A stretch of 64,000 bases of DNA from Nitratidesulfovibrio sp. (GCF_040373385.1 NZ_JBDXXH010000003.1:248001-312000); one strand, 5' to 3'; positions 29,596-38,418 are shown, counted from the first letter of the stretch. Made by a program: numbers and translations. The notes: generated by a model not told the origin, from the letters alone.

Positions 29596-29898
29596 ATGCC
29601 CAAGCCGACGCATCAAATTCTCGTATGCCAGAGCTTCCGTCACAAGGGCGAACCCAAGGGCGTCTGTTTCAAGCAGACCGACGGGTTCCTGCAGTACCTC
29701 GAAGAGGAAATCCTTGATCGCGGCCTCGACATCCTGGTCACTGCCACCGGGTGTCTGAAGGCCTGCGAGGAAGGCCCCGTCCTCGTGGTGCAGCCGCAGA
29801 ACTGGTGGTTCAAGGGCGTGGACAGCCACGACGCCATCGATGCCATCCTCGACGGCATCGAAGACGGCGAACCCAATGCCGAATACCTGATGTACTAG
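29596..29898 (+). CDS. Thioredoxin-like 2Fe-2S ferredoxin
   Basis: A 100-residue ferredoxin of the thioredoxin-fold type found in nif clusters (the Clostridium pasteurianum / Aquifex 2Fe-2S family). Ligand-type cysteines are C11 and C24 (VCQSFRHKGEPKGVCF) and C54 and C58 (TGCLKACEEGP), followed by GPVLVVQPQNWWFKGV. It is a likely electron donor to, or partner of, NifDK or the cofactor assembly proteins. The start at 29596 has GGAAGGA upstream. It lies 24 bp after the NifB-like gene. Confidence 0.9.
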   Translation: MPKPTHQILVCQSFRHKGEPKGVCFKQTDGFLQYLEEEILDRGLDILVTATGCLKACEEGPVLVVQPQNWWFKGVDSHDAIDAILDGIEDGEPNAEYLMY

Positions 29899-29908
29899 AT
29901 GGAGATTT

Positions 29909-30092
29909 TTCGGGGAGGGGACCTTTTGCGGCAGCCGTTGGCGAGCTTGCGAGCCTTACGGATGGCGACCGCAGAGCGTAAAAAGGTCTCCCTCCCCGAA
30001 CCCCTCCCCCCAAAACTTTTCAATAGGGGGGTGCCCTCAAAAAGGGGTCAAGGGGGCGCGGCCCACTTGCGGGGCGCGGGGCGGAGCCCCGC
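29909..30092. repeat. Different long hairpin plus GC hairpins (ferredoxin/nifE gap)
   Basis: A 20-bp stem, TTCGGGGAGGGGACCTTTT (29909-29927) with AAAAGGTCTCCCTCCCCGAA (29981-30000), encloses the small palindrome CCGTTGGCGAGCTTGCGAGC to CTTACGG (29935-29961), the same one nested in elements A, E and H. It lacks the GAGTA core. It is followed by CCCCCC/GGGGGG pairing and a GCGGGGC...GCCCCGC hairpin (30069-30092). The whole 29899-30147 gap is structured and non-coding. Confidence 0.8.
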
Positions 30093-30147
30093 AGTATTTG
30101 CCGGAAGGATACGAATTTTTGCGCAGCTACGACAAAGGGGAACGACC

Positions 30148-31572
30148 ATGACCACCGCAACCGCACCCAACGCCACCGCCACGGCAGCATGCCGCGACGC
30201 GGATCTTCTGGACGAACGGAAGAAGCAGGTGCACCGCGCCGGGCAGGGTCCCATCGACATGGCCTGCAACCGCGAGAGCCTCGCGGGGGCCGTCAGCCAG
30301 CGCGCCTGCGTGTTCTGTGGCTCGCGCGTGGTGCTGTACCCCATCGCCGACGCGCTGCACCTGGTGCACGGCCCCATCGGCTGCGCCGCCTACACCTGGG
30401 ACATCCGGGGGGCGCTTTCGTCCGGGCCGGAACTGCACCGCCTGAGCTTTTCCACCGACTTGCAGGAAAAGGACGTCATCTTCGGCGGCGAAAAGAAGCT
30501 GGCCGCCGCGCTGGACGAACTGATCGACCTGCACCAGCCCAAGGCCGCCTTCGTCTACTCCACCTGCATCGTGGGGCTCATCGGCGACGACCTTGGCGCC
30601 GTGTGCCGCAAGATGTCCGAGAAGAAGGGCATCCCGGTCATTCCCGTGCAGTCGGAAGGCTTCAAGGGCAACAAGCGCGAAGGGTACCTTGCCGCGTGCA
30701 AGGCCATGTTCCAACTGGTGGGCACCGCGTCCACGGACAGCGTTTCGCCCCTTTCCGTGAACATTCTCGGCGACTTCAACCTGGCGGGCGAAATCTGGAT
30801 CGTGCGCGGGTACCTTGAGCGCATGGGCATCCAGGTGGTGGCCAACATCACCGGCGATGGCCGGGTGGACGACATCCGCCGCTGCCACGGCGCCGCCCTG
30901 AACCTGGTGCAGTGCAGCGGGTCCACCATGGATCTGGCCAAGATGATGAAGGAAAAATACGGCACCCCGCACCTGCGCGTGTCGTACCTGGGCATCGAGG
31001 ACATGGCCGATTCGCTGTACGCCGTGGCCGAACATTTCGAATCCGTGGACCCCGGCATCGTGGACCGCACCCGCGATCTCGTGCGCGAGGAACTGGCCGC
31101 CCTCATGCCGCGCCTGCGCGACATCCGGCGCGACCTTTCCGGCAAACGCGCCGCCATCTACGTGGGCGGTTCGTTCAAGGCGTTCTCGCTGATCAAGGCC
31201 TTCCGGCACATTGGCATGAACGTGGTGCTGGTGGGTTCGCAGACCGGCACGCAGGAAGAATACCAGGAACTGGAAACCGTGTGCGACCCCGGCACCGTCA
31301 TCATCGACGACGCCAACCCGCTGGAGCTTTCGCACTACGTGCGCGAACTGGACGTGGACGTGTTCGTGGGCGGCGTGAAGGAACGCCCCATCGCCCACAA
31401 GCTGGGCGTGGGCTTTTGCGACCACAACCACGAGCGCAAGATCGCGCTGGCCGGTTTCGAGGGCATGTACAACTTCGCCCGCGAGGTGCACGCCTCGGTC
31501 ATGAGTCCCGTCTGGCGGTTCGTGCCCCGCCGGTCCAAGCGCGCCGCCGCCCCGTCTGGCGCGGACGCATAG
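30148..31572 (+). CDS. nifE: Nitrogenase cofactor scaffold protein NifE
   Basis: A 474-residue NifD paralogue that forms, with NifN, the scaffold on which NifB-cofactor matures to FeMo-cofactor. Cluster ligands are in RACVFCGSRVVLYP, HGPIGCAAYTWDIRG and YSTCIVGLIGDD, and the cofactor-region Cys is in NLVQCSGSTMDLAKMMK, as in other NifE. The His of NifD (QLHS) is replaced by GFCDHNHERK. The start at 30148 (MTTATAPNATATAACRDADL) has AAAGGGG upstream. nifN follows after 10 bp. Confidence 0.95.
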   Translation: MTTATAPNATATAACRDADLLDERKKQVHRAGQGPIDMACNRESLAGAVSQRACVFCGSRVVLYPIADALHLVHGPIGCAAYTWDIRGALSSGPELHRLSFSTDLQEKDVIFGGEKKLAAALDELIDLHQPKAAFVYSTCIVGLIGDDLGAVCRKMSEKKGIPVIPVQSEGFKGNKREGYLAACKAMFQLVGTASTDSVSPLSVNILGDFNLAGEIWIVRGYLERMGIQVVANITGDGRVDDIRRCHGAALNLVQCSGSTMDLAKMMKEKYGTPHLRVSYLGIEDMADSLYAVAEHFESVDPGIVDRTRDLVREELAALMPRLRDIRRDLSGKRAAIYVGGSFKAFSLIKAFRHIGMNVVLVGSQTGTQEEYQELETVCDPGTVIIDDANPLELSHYVRELDVDVFVGGVKERPIAHKLGVGFCDHNHERKIALAGFEGMYNFAREVHASVMSPVWRFVPRRSKRAAAPSGADA

Positions 31573-31582
31573 GGGGTGTGCC

Positions 31583-33217
31583 ATGACGCTTGATTACGTT
31601 GAACTCGACGGCACGTGCGCCGGTGACGATGCCGTGGCCGGTGACTGCGACTGCGGCGGAAGCTGCGCCGATGGTTGCGCTGACGGCTGCGCTGACGGTT
31701 GCGCTGACGGCTGCGACTGTTCCGAAGCGCCGGAAGCCGATGCTGACGACTGCGGCTCGGCCTCGGCGGCCATCTTGACGCCGGTTGCCCTGAAGGCCGC
31801 CCCGTCCACCGGCGGCGGCAAGCCCGGCAAGGCCCCGCGCCCCAAGCGCCCCGACTTCGTCTCCACCACCAACGCCTGCAAGCTGTGCACGCCGCTGGGG
31901 GCCATGCTGGCCTTCCGGGGCGTGGAGGGCGCCGTGCCCTTCCTGCACGGTTCGCAGGGCTGCGCCACCTACATGCGGCGCTACGTCATCAGCCATTACC
32001 GCGAGCCCATGGACATCGCCTCGTCCTCGCTGGGCGAAAAGCAGGCCGTGTACGGCGGGGGGCCCAACCTGAAGAAGGGCATCCTCAACGTCATGAAGAA
32101 GTACGACCCCGTGCTGGTGGGGGTTGCCACCACCTGTCTCACCGAAACCATCGGTGATGACGTGGGCGGCTACCTGCGCGAATTCCGCAACGAATTCGGC
32201 GACCTTGACCTGCCGGACATCGTGTATGTGCACACGCCCAGCTACAGCGGCACGCACATGGAAGGCTGGAACGCCGCCGTGCGCGCCCTGGTGGACCAGT
32301 TGGCCAAGGAGCGGGTGGAACCCCACGGCAAGGTGGCCCTGCTGCCCGGCTTCGTTTCCCCGGCGGACCTGCGCCACCTGCGCGACCTTGTCACCGACTT
32401 CGGCAGCGATGTGGTGATCCTGCCCGACCTGTCCGACCCGCTGGATGGCCCGGCGCTGGAAGACTACACCCCGCTGCCCGAAGGCGGCACCCCGCTGGCC
32501 GACATCCGCGCCCTGTCCGGTGCGGCGGCGGTCATCGAGTGCGGGCGCTCGCTGGCCATGACCCCGGTGGGGTCCACCGGTCCGGCCACGGCGGGGCGCG
32601 TGCTGCACGACCGCTTCGGCCTGCCGCTGCATGCCGTGGGCCTGCCCATTGGCCTGCGCGAAACCGACGCCCTTGTCGCCGCGCTGGAGGCCATCACCGG
32701 CAAGCCGCTGCCCCGCAAGCACGAACTGGAGCGCGGGCGGTTCGTCGACGCCCTGGTGGACGGCCACAAGTACGTGTCCGGCAAGCGCGCCGTGGTCTAC
32801 GGCGAGACGGATCTGGTCATCGGCCTTGTTTCCCTGCTGACCGAGCTTGGCGTGCACACCGTGCTGGCCGCCACCGGCACGCGCGGGTCGCACCTGGCAG
32901 AAGGCATTGCCGCCGTCACCGAAGGCCTGCTGCCAGAAACGCCCATGGTCATCGAGGGCGCCGACTTCGAGGAAATCGCCGACACGGCGGAAGGCCTTTC
33001 GCCCGATCTGCTGGTGGGCAACAGCAAGGGCTACCGCTATGCCCGGCAGTGGAACATTCCGCTGGTGCGGGCGGGCTTTCCCATCCACGACCGCTTCGGC
33101 GGCCACCGCCTGCTGCACGTGGGCTACGCCGGTGCCCAGGCCCTCATGGACCGCATCGTCAACGCCGTCATCGAGAAGACCCAGACGGATAGCCCCGTCG
33201 GCTATTGCTATCTTTAG
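31583..33217 (+). CDS. nifN: Nitrogenase cofactor scaffold protein NifN with Cys-rich N-terminal extension
   Basis: A 544-residue NifK paralogue. The conserved part begins near residue 84: FVSTTNACKLCTPLGAMLAF, then FLHGSQGCATYMRRYVISHY, TTCLTETIGDDVGG and LPIGLRETDALVAALEAI. Before it is an unusual extension of about 80 residues with ten cysteines in the first 57 positions, including four tandem units C-A-D-G (residues 28-43) and CDC motifs. This looks like a metal- or cluster-binding tail, but that is inference. NifN here has no fused NifB; nifB is a separate gene downstream. It overlaps no gene and is followed by element F. Confidence 0.93.
   Translation: MTLDYVELDGTCAGDDAVAGDCDCGGSCADGCADGCADGCADGCDCSEAPEADADDCGSASAAILTPVALKAAPSTGGGKPGKAPRPKRPDFVSTTNACKLCTPLGAMLAFRGVEGAVPFLHGSQGCATYMRRYVISHYREPMDIASSSLGEKQAVYGGGPNLKKGILNVMKKYDPVLVGVATTCLTETIGDDVGGYLREFRNEFGDLDLPDIVYVHTPSYSGTHMEGWNAAVRALVDQLAKERVEPHGKVALLPGFVSPADLRHLRDLVTDFGSDVVILPDLSDPLDGPALEDYTPLPEGGTPLADIRALSGAAAVIECGRSLAMTPVGSTGPATAGRVLHDRFGLPLHAVGLPIGLRETDALVAALEAITGKPLPRKHELERGRFVDALVDGHKYVSGKRAVVYGETDLVIGLVSLLTELGVHTVLAATGTRGSHLAEGIAAVTEGLLPETPMVIEGADFEEIADTAEGLSPDLLVGNSKGYRYARQWNIPLVRAGFPIHDRFGGHRLLHVGYAGAQALMDRIVNAVIEKTQTDSPVGYCYL
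31664..31711. repeat. 12-bp tandem repeat encoding Cys-Ala-Asp-Gly
   Basis: Four units related to TGCGCTGACGGC encode residues 28-43 of NifN. Third-codon differences between units (GGT/GGC, GAT/GAC) show that the expansion is not entirely fresh. Confidence 0.9.
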
Positions 33218-33218
33218 G

Positions 33219-33347
33219 CCCCGAATGGGTCTTTCGCCCGTGGGCGGCGTCAAACTTCGCCTGCCATATCGGTCGAATAGCGCAAGAGTATACTCCCTCA
33301 TGCCAGGCTCGTTTTCCTGGCCGACGAACGAAATCCCTCATTCGGGG
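33219..33347. repeat. Long-hairpin intergenic element F (nifN/nifB gap)
   Basis: The core at 33270-33299 reads CGGTCGAATAGCGCAAGAGT then ATACTCCCTC. Outer arms CCCCGAATGGG and CCCTCATTCGGGG pair, then TTTCGCCCGT with ACGAACGAAA and GCCTGCCAT with ATGCCAGGC. It starts just after the nifN stop codon and ends 28 bp before nifB. Confidence 0.85.
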
Positions 33348-33374
33348 ATACGCTTTAAAACGAAGGAGACCGCC

Positions 33375-34658
33375 ATGAAGCCGCTGCGCACCACCCCCCC
33401 CGGACATCCGTGCTTTGATCGCAACAGCGCCTCGTCCTGCGGTCGCGTCCATGTTCCCGTGGCGCCCAAGTGCAACATCCAGTGTGGGTACTGCAACCGC
33501 AAGTACGACTGCGTCAACGAATCGCGCCCCGGCGTGACCAGTGCGGTGCTTTCGCCGCGCCAGTCCCTGGAGTACGTGGACAAGGTGCTGGCCGCTGACC
33601 CGCGCATCACCGTCATCGGCATCGCAGGCCCCGGCGACCCCATGGCCAACCCTGCGGAAACGCTGGAAACGCTGCGGCTGATCCATGAAAAGCATCCCGA
33701 ACTGCTGTTCTGCCTTTCGTCCAACGGCCTGGGCCTGCCGCCGCATCTCGACCGGCTGAAGGAACTGGGCGTCACCCACGTCACCGTCACCATCAACGCG
33801 GTGGACCCGGCCATCGGCGAAAAGCTGTATTCCTGGGTGCGCGACGACAAGGTGGTCTGGCGTGGCCGCGAGGCGGCGGAACTGCTGCTTTCGCGCCAGT
33901 TGGAATCGGTGCGCGGTCTTGTGGAGCGCGGCATGATCGTCAAGGTGAACACCATCCTGGTGCCCGGCGTGAACGACCACCACGTGGAAGAGGTGGCGCG
34001 CGTTGTGGGCGAACTGGGGGCCACCATCCAGAACATCATTCCGCTCAAGCCCACGGCGGATACTCCGCTGGCCCACCTGCCCGAGCCGGACGCCGCCGCC
34101 GTCAACGCGGCCCGCAAGGTGGCGGGCGAGTACATTTCCCAGATGACCCACTGCAAGCGCTGTCGCGCCGACGCCGTGGGCCTGCTGCACGAGGACAAGT
34201 CCGCCGAGATGGCCGATACCCTGCGCGCCTGCGCCGCCAGCAAGACCGAAGACGCCGAACGCCCCTACGTGGCCGTGGCCACGCGCGAAGGCATGCTGGT
34301 CAACCAGCACCTGGGCGAGGCCGCCCGGTTCCAGATCTGGGGGCAGGGGGCCAACGGGTTCTTCCTGGTGGAAGAGCGCCTTGCGCCCAAGCCCGGCTGC
34401 GGCCCCGAACGCTGGAAGCAGGTGGCCGCCACCCTGCACGATTGCCGCGCCCTGCTGTGCGCTGCCTTTGGCGCGCATCCGGAAGGAATTCTGGTGGCCG
34501 CCGGGGTGCAGCCGGTGGAAGCTTCCGGCTTCATCGAGGACGCCCTGGAAGTGGTCTTCGGCAAAGGCAACACCGCTGCCTTGCGCGGCCGCAAGGGCGG
34601 CGTGGGCAAGACGTCGTGTGCTGGGGGCGGGTGTCGCGGAACTGGCGAAGGCTGTTAG
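33375..34658 (+). CDS. nifB: Radical-SAM FeMo-cofactor precursor synthase NifB
   Basis: A 427-residue NifB. HPCF near residue 11 and the radical-SAM motif C33-x3-C37-x2-C40 (PKCNIQCGYCNRKYDCVNES) are intact. GIAGPGDPMANPAETLETL, SSNGLGLPPHLDRLKELGVT and the K-cluster cysteines in MTHCKRCRADAVGLLHED are also present. A NifX-type domain from about residue 297 (RPYVAVATREGMLVNQHLGE) is fused C-terminally, and the protein ends in a Gly/Cys tail (SCAGGGCRGTGEGC). It makes NifB-cofactor (8Fe-9S-C). The start at 33375 has GAAGGAG upstream. It is the last gene of the cluster, and element G starts at its stop codon. Confidence 0.97.
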   Translation: MKPLRTTPPGHPCFDRNSASSCGRVHVPVAPKCNIQCGYCNRKYDCVNESRPGVTSAVLSPRQSLEYVDKVLAADPRITVIGIAGPGDPMANPAETLETLRLIHEKHPELLFCLSSNGLGLPPHLDRLKELGVTHVTVTINAVDPAIGEKLYSWVRDDKVVWRGREAAELLLSRQLESVRGLVERGMIVKVNTILVPGVNDHHVEEVARVVGELGATIQNIIPLKPTADTPLAHLPEPDAAAVNAARKVAGEYISQMTHCKRCRADAVGLLHEDKSAEMADTLRACAASKTEDAERPYVAVATREGMLVNQHLGEAARFQIWGQGANGFFLVEERLAPKPGCGPERWKQVAATLHDCRALLCAAFGAHPEGILVAAGVQPVEASGFIEDALEVVFGKGNTAALRGRKGGVGKTSCAGGGCRGTGEGC

Positions 34659-34785
34659 TTTCCGCAAGTTCTCCGCGCGCTGGCTTCGTCGGATTCCGGT
34701 TTTACTCCGGTCACATACCAAAGAGTATGCTCCCTGCGTAAAATCCTCATCCTCCTTGCCAGCGCACGGACTGCTTGCGGAAACT
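34657..34785. repeat. Long-hairpin intergenic element G (after nifB)
   Basis: The core at 34708-34735 reads CGGTCACATACCAAAGAGTA then TGCTCCCT. Outer arms AGTTTCCGCAAG and CTTGCGGAAACT pair perfectly and include the nifB stop codon. GCGCTGGC pairs with GCCAGCGC, and TTTTAC with GTAAAA. A true terminator hairpin follows. Confidence 0.85.
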
Positions 34786-34841
34786 GAAGGCATGTCGGTG
34801 CCGTATAGTGGCAGCTACGCCATCTGAAAGTTGAACAGTAA

Positions 34842-34873
34842 AACGGCGGTCCTCCCGAAGGAGGGCCGCCGTT
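34842..34873. terminator. Strong hairpin between nif and second liv operon
   Basis: AACGGCGGTCCTCC and GGAGGGCCGCCGTT form a near-perfect 14-bp stem (one G-T pair) with a CGAA loop. It lies between the end of nifB (plus) and the end of livF2 (minus) and may serve both. T-richness is weak on either side (CGTTTGCG on plus, TTACTGTTC on minus). Confidence 0.65.
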
Positions 34874-34929
34874 CGTTTGCGTTGTGCGGGAAGGGGGGAG
34901 CCGTGCGCGGCAGGGGCCTCGGTCGCGGC

Positions 34930-35640
34930 CTAGATGCCCAGGTACGCCTCGCGGATGTACGGGCTGTCCAGCAGTTCGCTAGCCGGGCCTTCCATGGCCG
35001 CGCGGCCGTGTTCCAGCACGTAGCCCCGGTCGGACAGGCTCAGCGAGTGCTTCACGTCCTGTTCCACCAGCAGCACGGTCAGCCCCTTGTCGGCAATGAC
35101 GCGGATGGTGCGGAAGATTTCCGCGATCAGGATGGGCGCAAGCCCCAGCGAGGGCTCGTCCAGCATCAGCATCTTGGGGCAGGCCATCAGGCCCCGGCCA
35201 ATGGCCACCATTTGCTGCTCGCCGCCGGAAAGGGTCATGGCCGCCTGGTTCTGGCGTTCGCGCAGGCGGGGGAACATGGTGTACACTTCCTCCAGCGTCC
35301 GCTCGCGCACGGCATAGGCCTTGCTGTTGTGCGCACCGGCCAGCAGGTTGTCCTTCACGCTCATCAGCGAGAACAGCCGCCGGCCTTCCGGCACGTGCAC
35401 CAGCCCGTGGTTTACCACCTCTTCGGGCGGCAGGGTGTGCATGGGCACGCCGTTGAAGGTGATGGCGCCGCTGTCTGGCCGCAGCAGCGACGATACCGTC
35501 TTCAGCATGGTGGTCTTGCCCGCGCCGTTGCCGCCAATGATGGAGACCACCTCGCCCTCGCGGACGGAGATGCTGAGGTCGTACAGAACCTGCACGTCGC
35601 CGTAGGCGACGTTGACCTTTTCCATGTCAAGCAGTGCCAT
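34930..35640 (-). CDS. livF: Branched-chain amino-acid ABC transporter ATPase LivF (second system)
   Basis: A 236-residue ABC ATPase with Walker A GGNGAGKTTMLKTV, Q-loop region LVHVPEGRRLFSLMSVKDNL, signature TLSGGEQQMVAIGRGL, Walker B KMLMLDEPSLGLAP and LLVEQDVKHSLSLS. It belongs to the minus-strand operon gabT-livK-livH-livM-livG-livF and is the last gene. Its start overlaps the end of livG by 14 bp. Confidence 0.94.
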   Translation of the reverse strand: MALLDMEKVNVAYGDVQVLYDLSISVREGEVVSIIGGNGAGKTTMLKTVSSLLRPDSGAITFNGVPMHTLPPEEVVNHGLVHVPEGRRLFSLMSVKDNLLAGAHNSKAYAVRERTLEEVYTMFPRLRERQNQAAMTLSGGEQQMVAIGRGLMACPKMLMLDEPSLGLAPILIAEIFRTIRVIADKGLTVLLVEQDVKHSLSLSDRGYVLEHGRAAMEGPASELLDSPYIREAYLGI

Positions 35641-36352
35641 AGTTCTCTCCCAGGTAGGCCTTGATGACGTTCTCGTCCCGGGCCACCTGTTCCGGTTTGC
35701 CGCGGCATATCTTCTGGCCGAAATGAATGACCACGATTTCGTCCGACAGGGCCATGATGGCCCGCATGATGTGCTCGATGACGAAGATGGTCATGCCGCG
35801 CTCGCGCAGGGCGCGGATGATGTCGATCATCTCGTCCACCTCGGTGGGGCGCAGGCCCGCCATGACCTCGTCGAGCAGCAGCAGCTTCGGGTCCGTGGCC
35901 AGGGCACGGGCGATCTCCAGCCGCTTGCGGTCGGCGATGGTCAGCGATCCGGGCATGGCGCGGCTCTTGCCGCCCATGCCCAGCAGGTGCAGCACCTCCA
36001 TGGCCTTGTCGCGCGCCTCGTCGCGGCGGTCGGTGATGGCAAAGGCCCCCACGGTCACGTTGTCCAGCACGGTCATGGACTGGAAGGGCTTGACGATCTG
36101 GAAGGTGCGGGCAAGGCCCTTTTTGCACAAATCCCACGGCTTCTGGCCGGTCACGTCCTCTCCGTCGAACAGGATGCGCCCCTCGGTGGGTTTGTACAGC
36201 CCCGCCACGCAGTTGAAGGCGGTGGACTTGCCCGCGCCGTTGGGGCCGATGAGGCCGAGAATCTGCCCCCGGCCGATTTCCAGGCTCAGGTCGTTGACGG
36301 CGATAAGGCCGCCGAAGCGCATGGTCACATCCTGGACTTGCAGAAGGCTCAT
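35627..36352 (-). CDS. livG: Branched-chain amino-acid ABC transporter ATPase LivG (second system)
   Basis: A 241-residue ABC ATPase: Walker A GPNGAGKSTAFNCV, the LivG-like FQIVKPFQSMTVLDNVTVGA, Walker B KLLLLDEVMAGLRP (Val where Pro is usual) and FVIEHIMRAIMALS. The frame is open upstream to 37201 through livM, but the start is the ATG at 36352 (MSLLQVQDVTMRFGGLIAVN), which overlaps the livM stop as ATGA. Confidence 0.93.
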   Translation of the reverse strand: MSLLQVQDVTMRFGGLIAVNDLSLEIGRGQILGLIGPNGAGKSTAFNCVAGLYKPTEGRILFDGEDVTGQKPWDLCKKGLARTFQIVKPFQSMTVLDNVTVGAFAITDRRDEARDKAMEVLHLLGMGGKSRAMPGSLTIADRKRLEIARALATDPKLLLLDEVMAGLRPTEVDEMIDIIRALRERGMTIFVIEHIMRAIMALSDEIVVIHFGQKICRGKPEQVARDENVIKAYLGENYGTA

Positions 36353-37449
36353 GGGCGTTCCTCCCGTGGCGATGCGGTGGCCGGGGCGCCGGGCGCAACT
36401 GGTATGCCCGGCAGGGCAGGCGTGTCGGGCGTGTCCGGTGAATCCGGCGGCGTGGTGGCGAACCGCGCGGCCAGCCTGTCGAATATCCGCAGCAGCGGCT
36501 CCGTAAGGCCGCGCGGCTGGTACAGCATGACGACGATCAGCACCACGCCGAGAATGATCAGGTGCAGCCCCGGCAAGGAGGATGAGAAGTAGATGCGGCT
36601 GAATTCCGTCACCGGGCGCAGCAGCAGGGCGCCGATGATGGGCCCGGCGATGGAGCCGCGCCCGCCGATCAGCGCGATGAACGCCAGCTCGAAGGAAAGG
36701 TCCAGCGTCAGCACGCTCTTGGGGTAGATGAACAGGGTCAGCTGGGCCAGAAAGGTGCCCGCCAGCGCCGTGAGAAACGACGAGATGGCCATGGCGGTGA
36801 CCTTGTAGCGGGCCACGTTCACGCCCAGCGCCTGCGCGGCGTCCGGGTCTTCGCCGCCGCTCTTCAGGTAATAGCCCATCTTCGAGCGGGATATGGCCGA
36901 AGTCATGGCCAGCACCGCCACCAGCATGGTCAGGATGATGTAGTAGTACGGTTCCTTGCTGGCGAACTGAAAGGCCCAGAAGCTGCCCTCGCCCGCTTGC
37001 AGCGGGGGTATGTTCAGGCCGCGCGGGCCGTTCAGCTTCAGCGGGCCCAGCATGTCGATGTTCTCGACCATCACGCGGATGCCTTCCACGAAGGCCATGG
37101 TGGACAGAGCAAAGTACGCGCCGCGCATCTTCAGGGTGGGTTTGCCGATCAGATAGCCCACCCCGGCGGCCAGCACGGCCCCCACCAGCATGCCGATCCA
37201 CGGGCTGATGCCGTATTGCAGCCAGAGGATGGTGGAGGTGTAGGCCCCTATGCCCACGAACACCGAATGGCCCAGCGGCAGTACCCCGGCAAAGCCGCCC
37301 ACCAGGTTCCAGGTGGTGGTCATGTAGGCGTACAGGTACAGGATGATCAGGATGTGCAGGTAGGTTGCGCTGCGCACCGCCAGTGGCAGGGCAAAGGCGG
37401 CCAGCGTCACGGCGATGAGACAGTTCCGCTTGAATTTCTGTTGTGTCAT
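36349..37449 (-). CDS. livM: Branched-chain amino-acid ABC transporter permease LivM (second system)
   Basis: A 366-residue permease of LivM type with about nine helices. Conserved stretches are MTTTWNLVGGFAGVLPLGHS, MRGAYFALSTMAFVEGIRVM, the ATPase-contact loop GGEDPDAAQALGVNVARYKV and FELAFIALIGGRGSIAGPII. The C-terminal 45 residues are a Pro/Ala/Asp/Thr-rich tail (PPDSPDTPDTPALPGIP) made of 9-bp-like repeats. It lacks the long N-terminal extension of the first LivM. Confidence 0.92.
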   Translation of the reverse strand: MTQQKFKRNCLIAVTLAAFALPLAVRSATYLHILIILYLYAYMTTTWNLVGGFAGVLPLGHSVFVGIGAYTSTILWLQYGISPWIGMLVGAVLAAGVGYLIGKPTLKMRGAYFALSTMAFVEGIRVMVENIDMLGPLKLNGPRGLNIPPLQAGEGSFWAFQFASKEPYYYIILTMLVAVLAMTSAISRSKMGYYLKSGGEDPDAAQALGVNVARYKVTAMAISSFLTALAGTFLAQLTLFIYPKSVLTLDLSFELAFIALIGGRGSIAGPIIGALLLRPVTEFSRIYFSSSLPGLHLIILGVVLIVVMLYQPRGLTEPLLRIFDRLAARFATTPPDSPDTPDTPALPGIPVAPGAPATASPREERP

Positions 37450-37467
37450 GTGTCGCTCGCGGTGCGC

Positions 37468-38361
37468 TTACCAGTCCTGTTTCTGCCCGAACAGGCCGGA
37501 AGGTTTAACGAAAAGCACCAGCAGAAAAAGGGCGTACACGATGCCTTCCGTCCAGGTGGAGGTCATGAAGTTGGGCCCGATGGACTCGATGAGCCCGATG
37601 ATGACCCCGCCGACCAGGGCGCCCCAGATGGAGCCCAACCCGCCCAGCACGACGATGACGAACGACTTGATGTCGAAGGGAATGCCCACGGTGGGGTAGA
37701 CGTTGTAGAACGGCGTCAGCACCGCGCCGGAAATGCCGGCCACGGCGGTGCCGATGCCGAAGGCGATGTTGAAGATCTTCCACTGGCCGATGCCCATCAG
37801 GCTGGCGGCCTCGCGGTCCAGGCTGGTGGCGCGCACGGCGCGGCCAAGCCGGGTGTGTTGCAGGAAAAGGTGCAGCCCCCCGGCGGTGGCCAAGGTGGCC
37901 ATGGCCCCGTACAGCTTGGGTACGGAGACGAAAATTTCGCCCATCTCCAGCATCTGCCCCTTCAGCGGGTTGGGGTGCAGGGCGCGGTAGTCGGGGCCGA
38001 ACACCAGCAGGGCCAGGTTGTCCAGCACGTACCACAGGCCGGTGGTGACGATGATGACCGTGATGGGTTCGCGCACGTTCTTTTCGGCGATGAAGATGGG
38101 GCGGATCAGCAGGTGCTGGACCCAGTACCCGAACAGGAACATGGCCGGGATGATGATCACCAGGGCCGGGTAGGGTGACAGGCCGGAGAGCGTGACGGTC
38201 CAGTAGGCCACGTACATGCCCACCATGAGGAACGAGCCGTGGGCGAAGTTGATGACCTTGAGCACCCCGAAGATCAGGGTCAGCCCCAGGGCCACCAGGC
38301 CGTATATCAGGCCCATGAGCACGCCGTTGATGCAATCCTGTGCGAGAAAGACCGGATCCAT
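37468..38361 (-). CDS. livH: Branched-chain amino-acid ABC transporter permease LivH (second system)
   Basis: A 297-residue permease: INGVLMGLIYGLVALGLTLI, INFAHGSFLMVGMYVAYW, the contact loop VRATSLDREAASLMGIGQWK and FVIVVLGGLGSIWGALVGGV. It lies 18 bp upstream of livM in the same operon and forms the heteromeric channel with it. Sequence differs clearly from the first LivH, so the two transporters are not a recent duplication. Confidence 0.93.
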   Translation of the reverse strand: MDPVFLAQDCINGVLMGLIYGLVALGLTLIFGVLKVINFAHGSFLMVGMYVAYWTVTLSGLSPYPALVIIIPAMFLFGYWVQHLLIRPIFIAEKNVREPITVIIVTTGLWYVLDNLALLVFGPDYRALHPNPLKGQMLEMGEIFVSVPKLYGAMATLATAGGLHLFLQHTRLGRAVRATSLDREAASLMGIGQWKIFNIAFGIGTAVAGISGAVLTPFYNVYPTVGIPFDIKSFVIVVLGGLGSIWGALVGGVIIGLIESIGPNFMTSTWTEGIVYALFLLVLFVKPSGLFGQKQDW

Positions 38362-38418
38362 GAAAGCTCCAGGCGGTTTGCGGGGCAGGGCCGGTGCCCT
38401 GCCCCGCGTCGGTCGCGG

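Noticed and set aside
36997..38178. Long plus-strand frame opposite livM and livH of the second transporter
   Set aside because: Composition is Gly/His/Asp-rich with no domain; the minus-strand permeases are clear.
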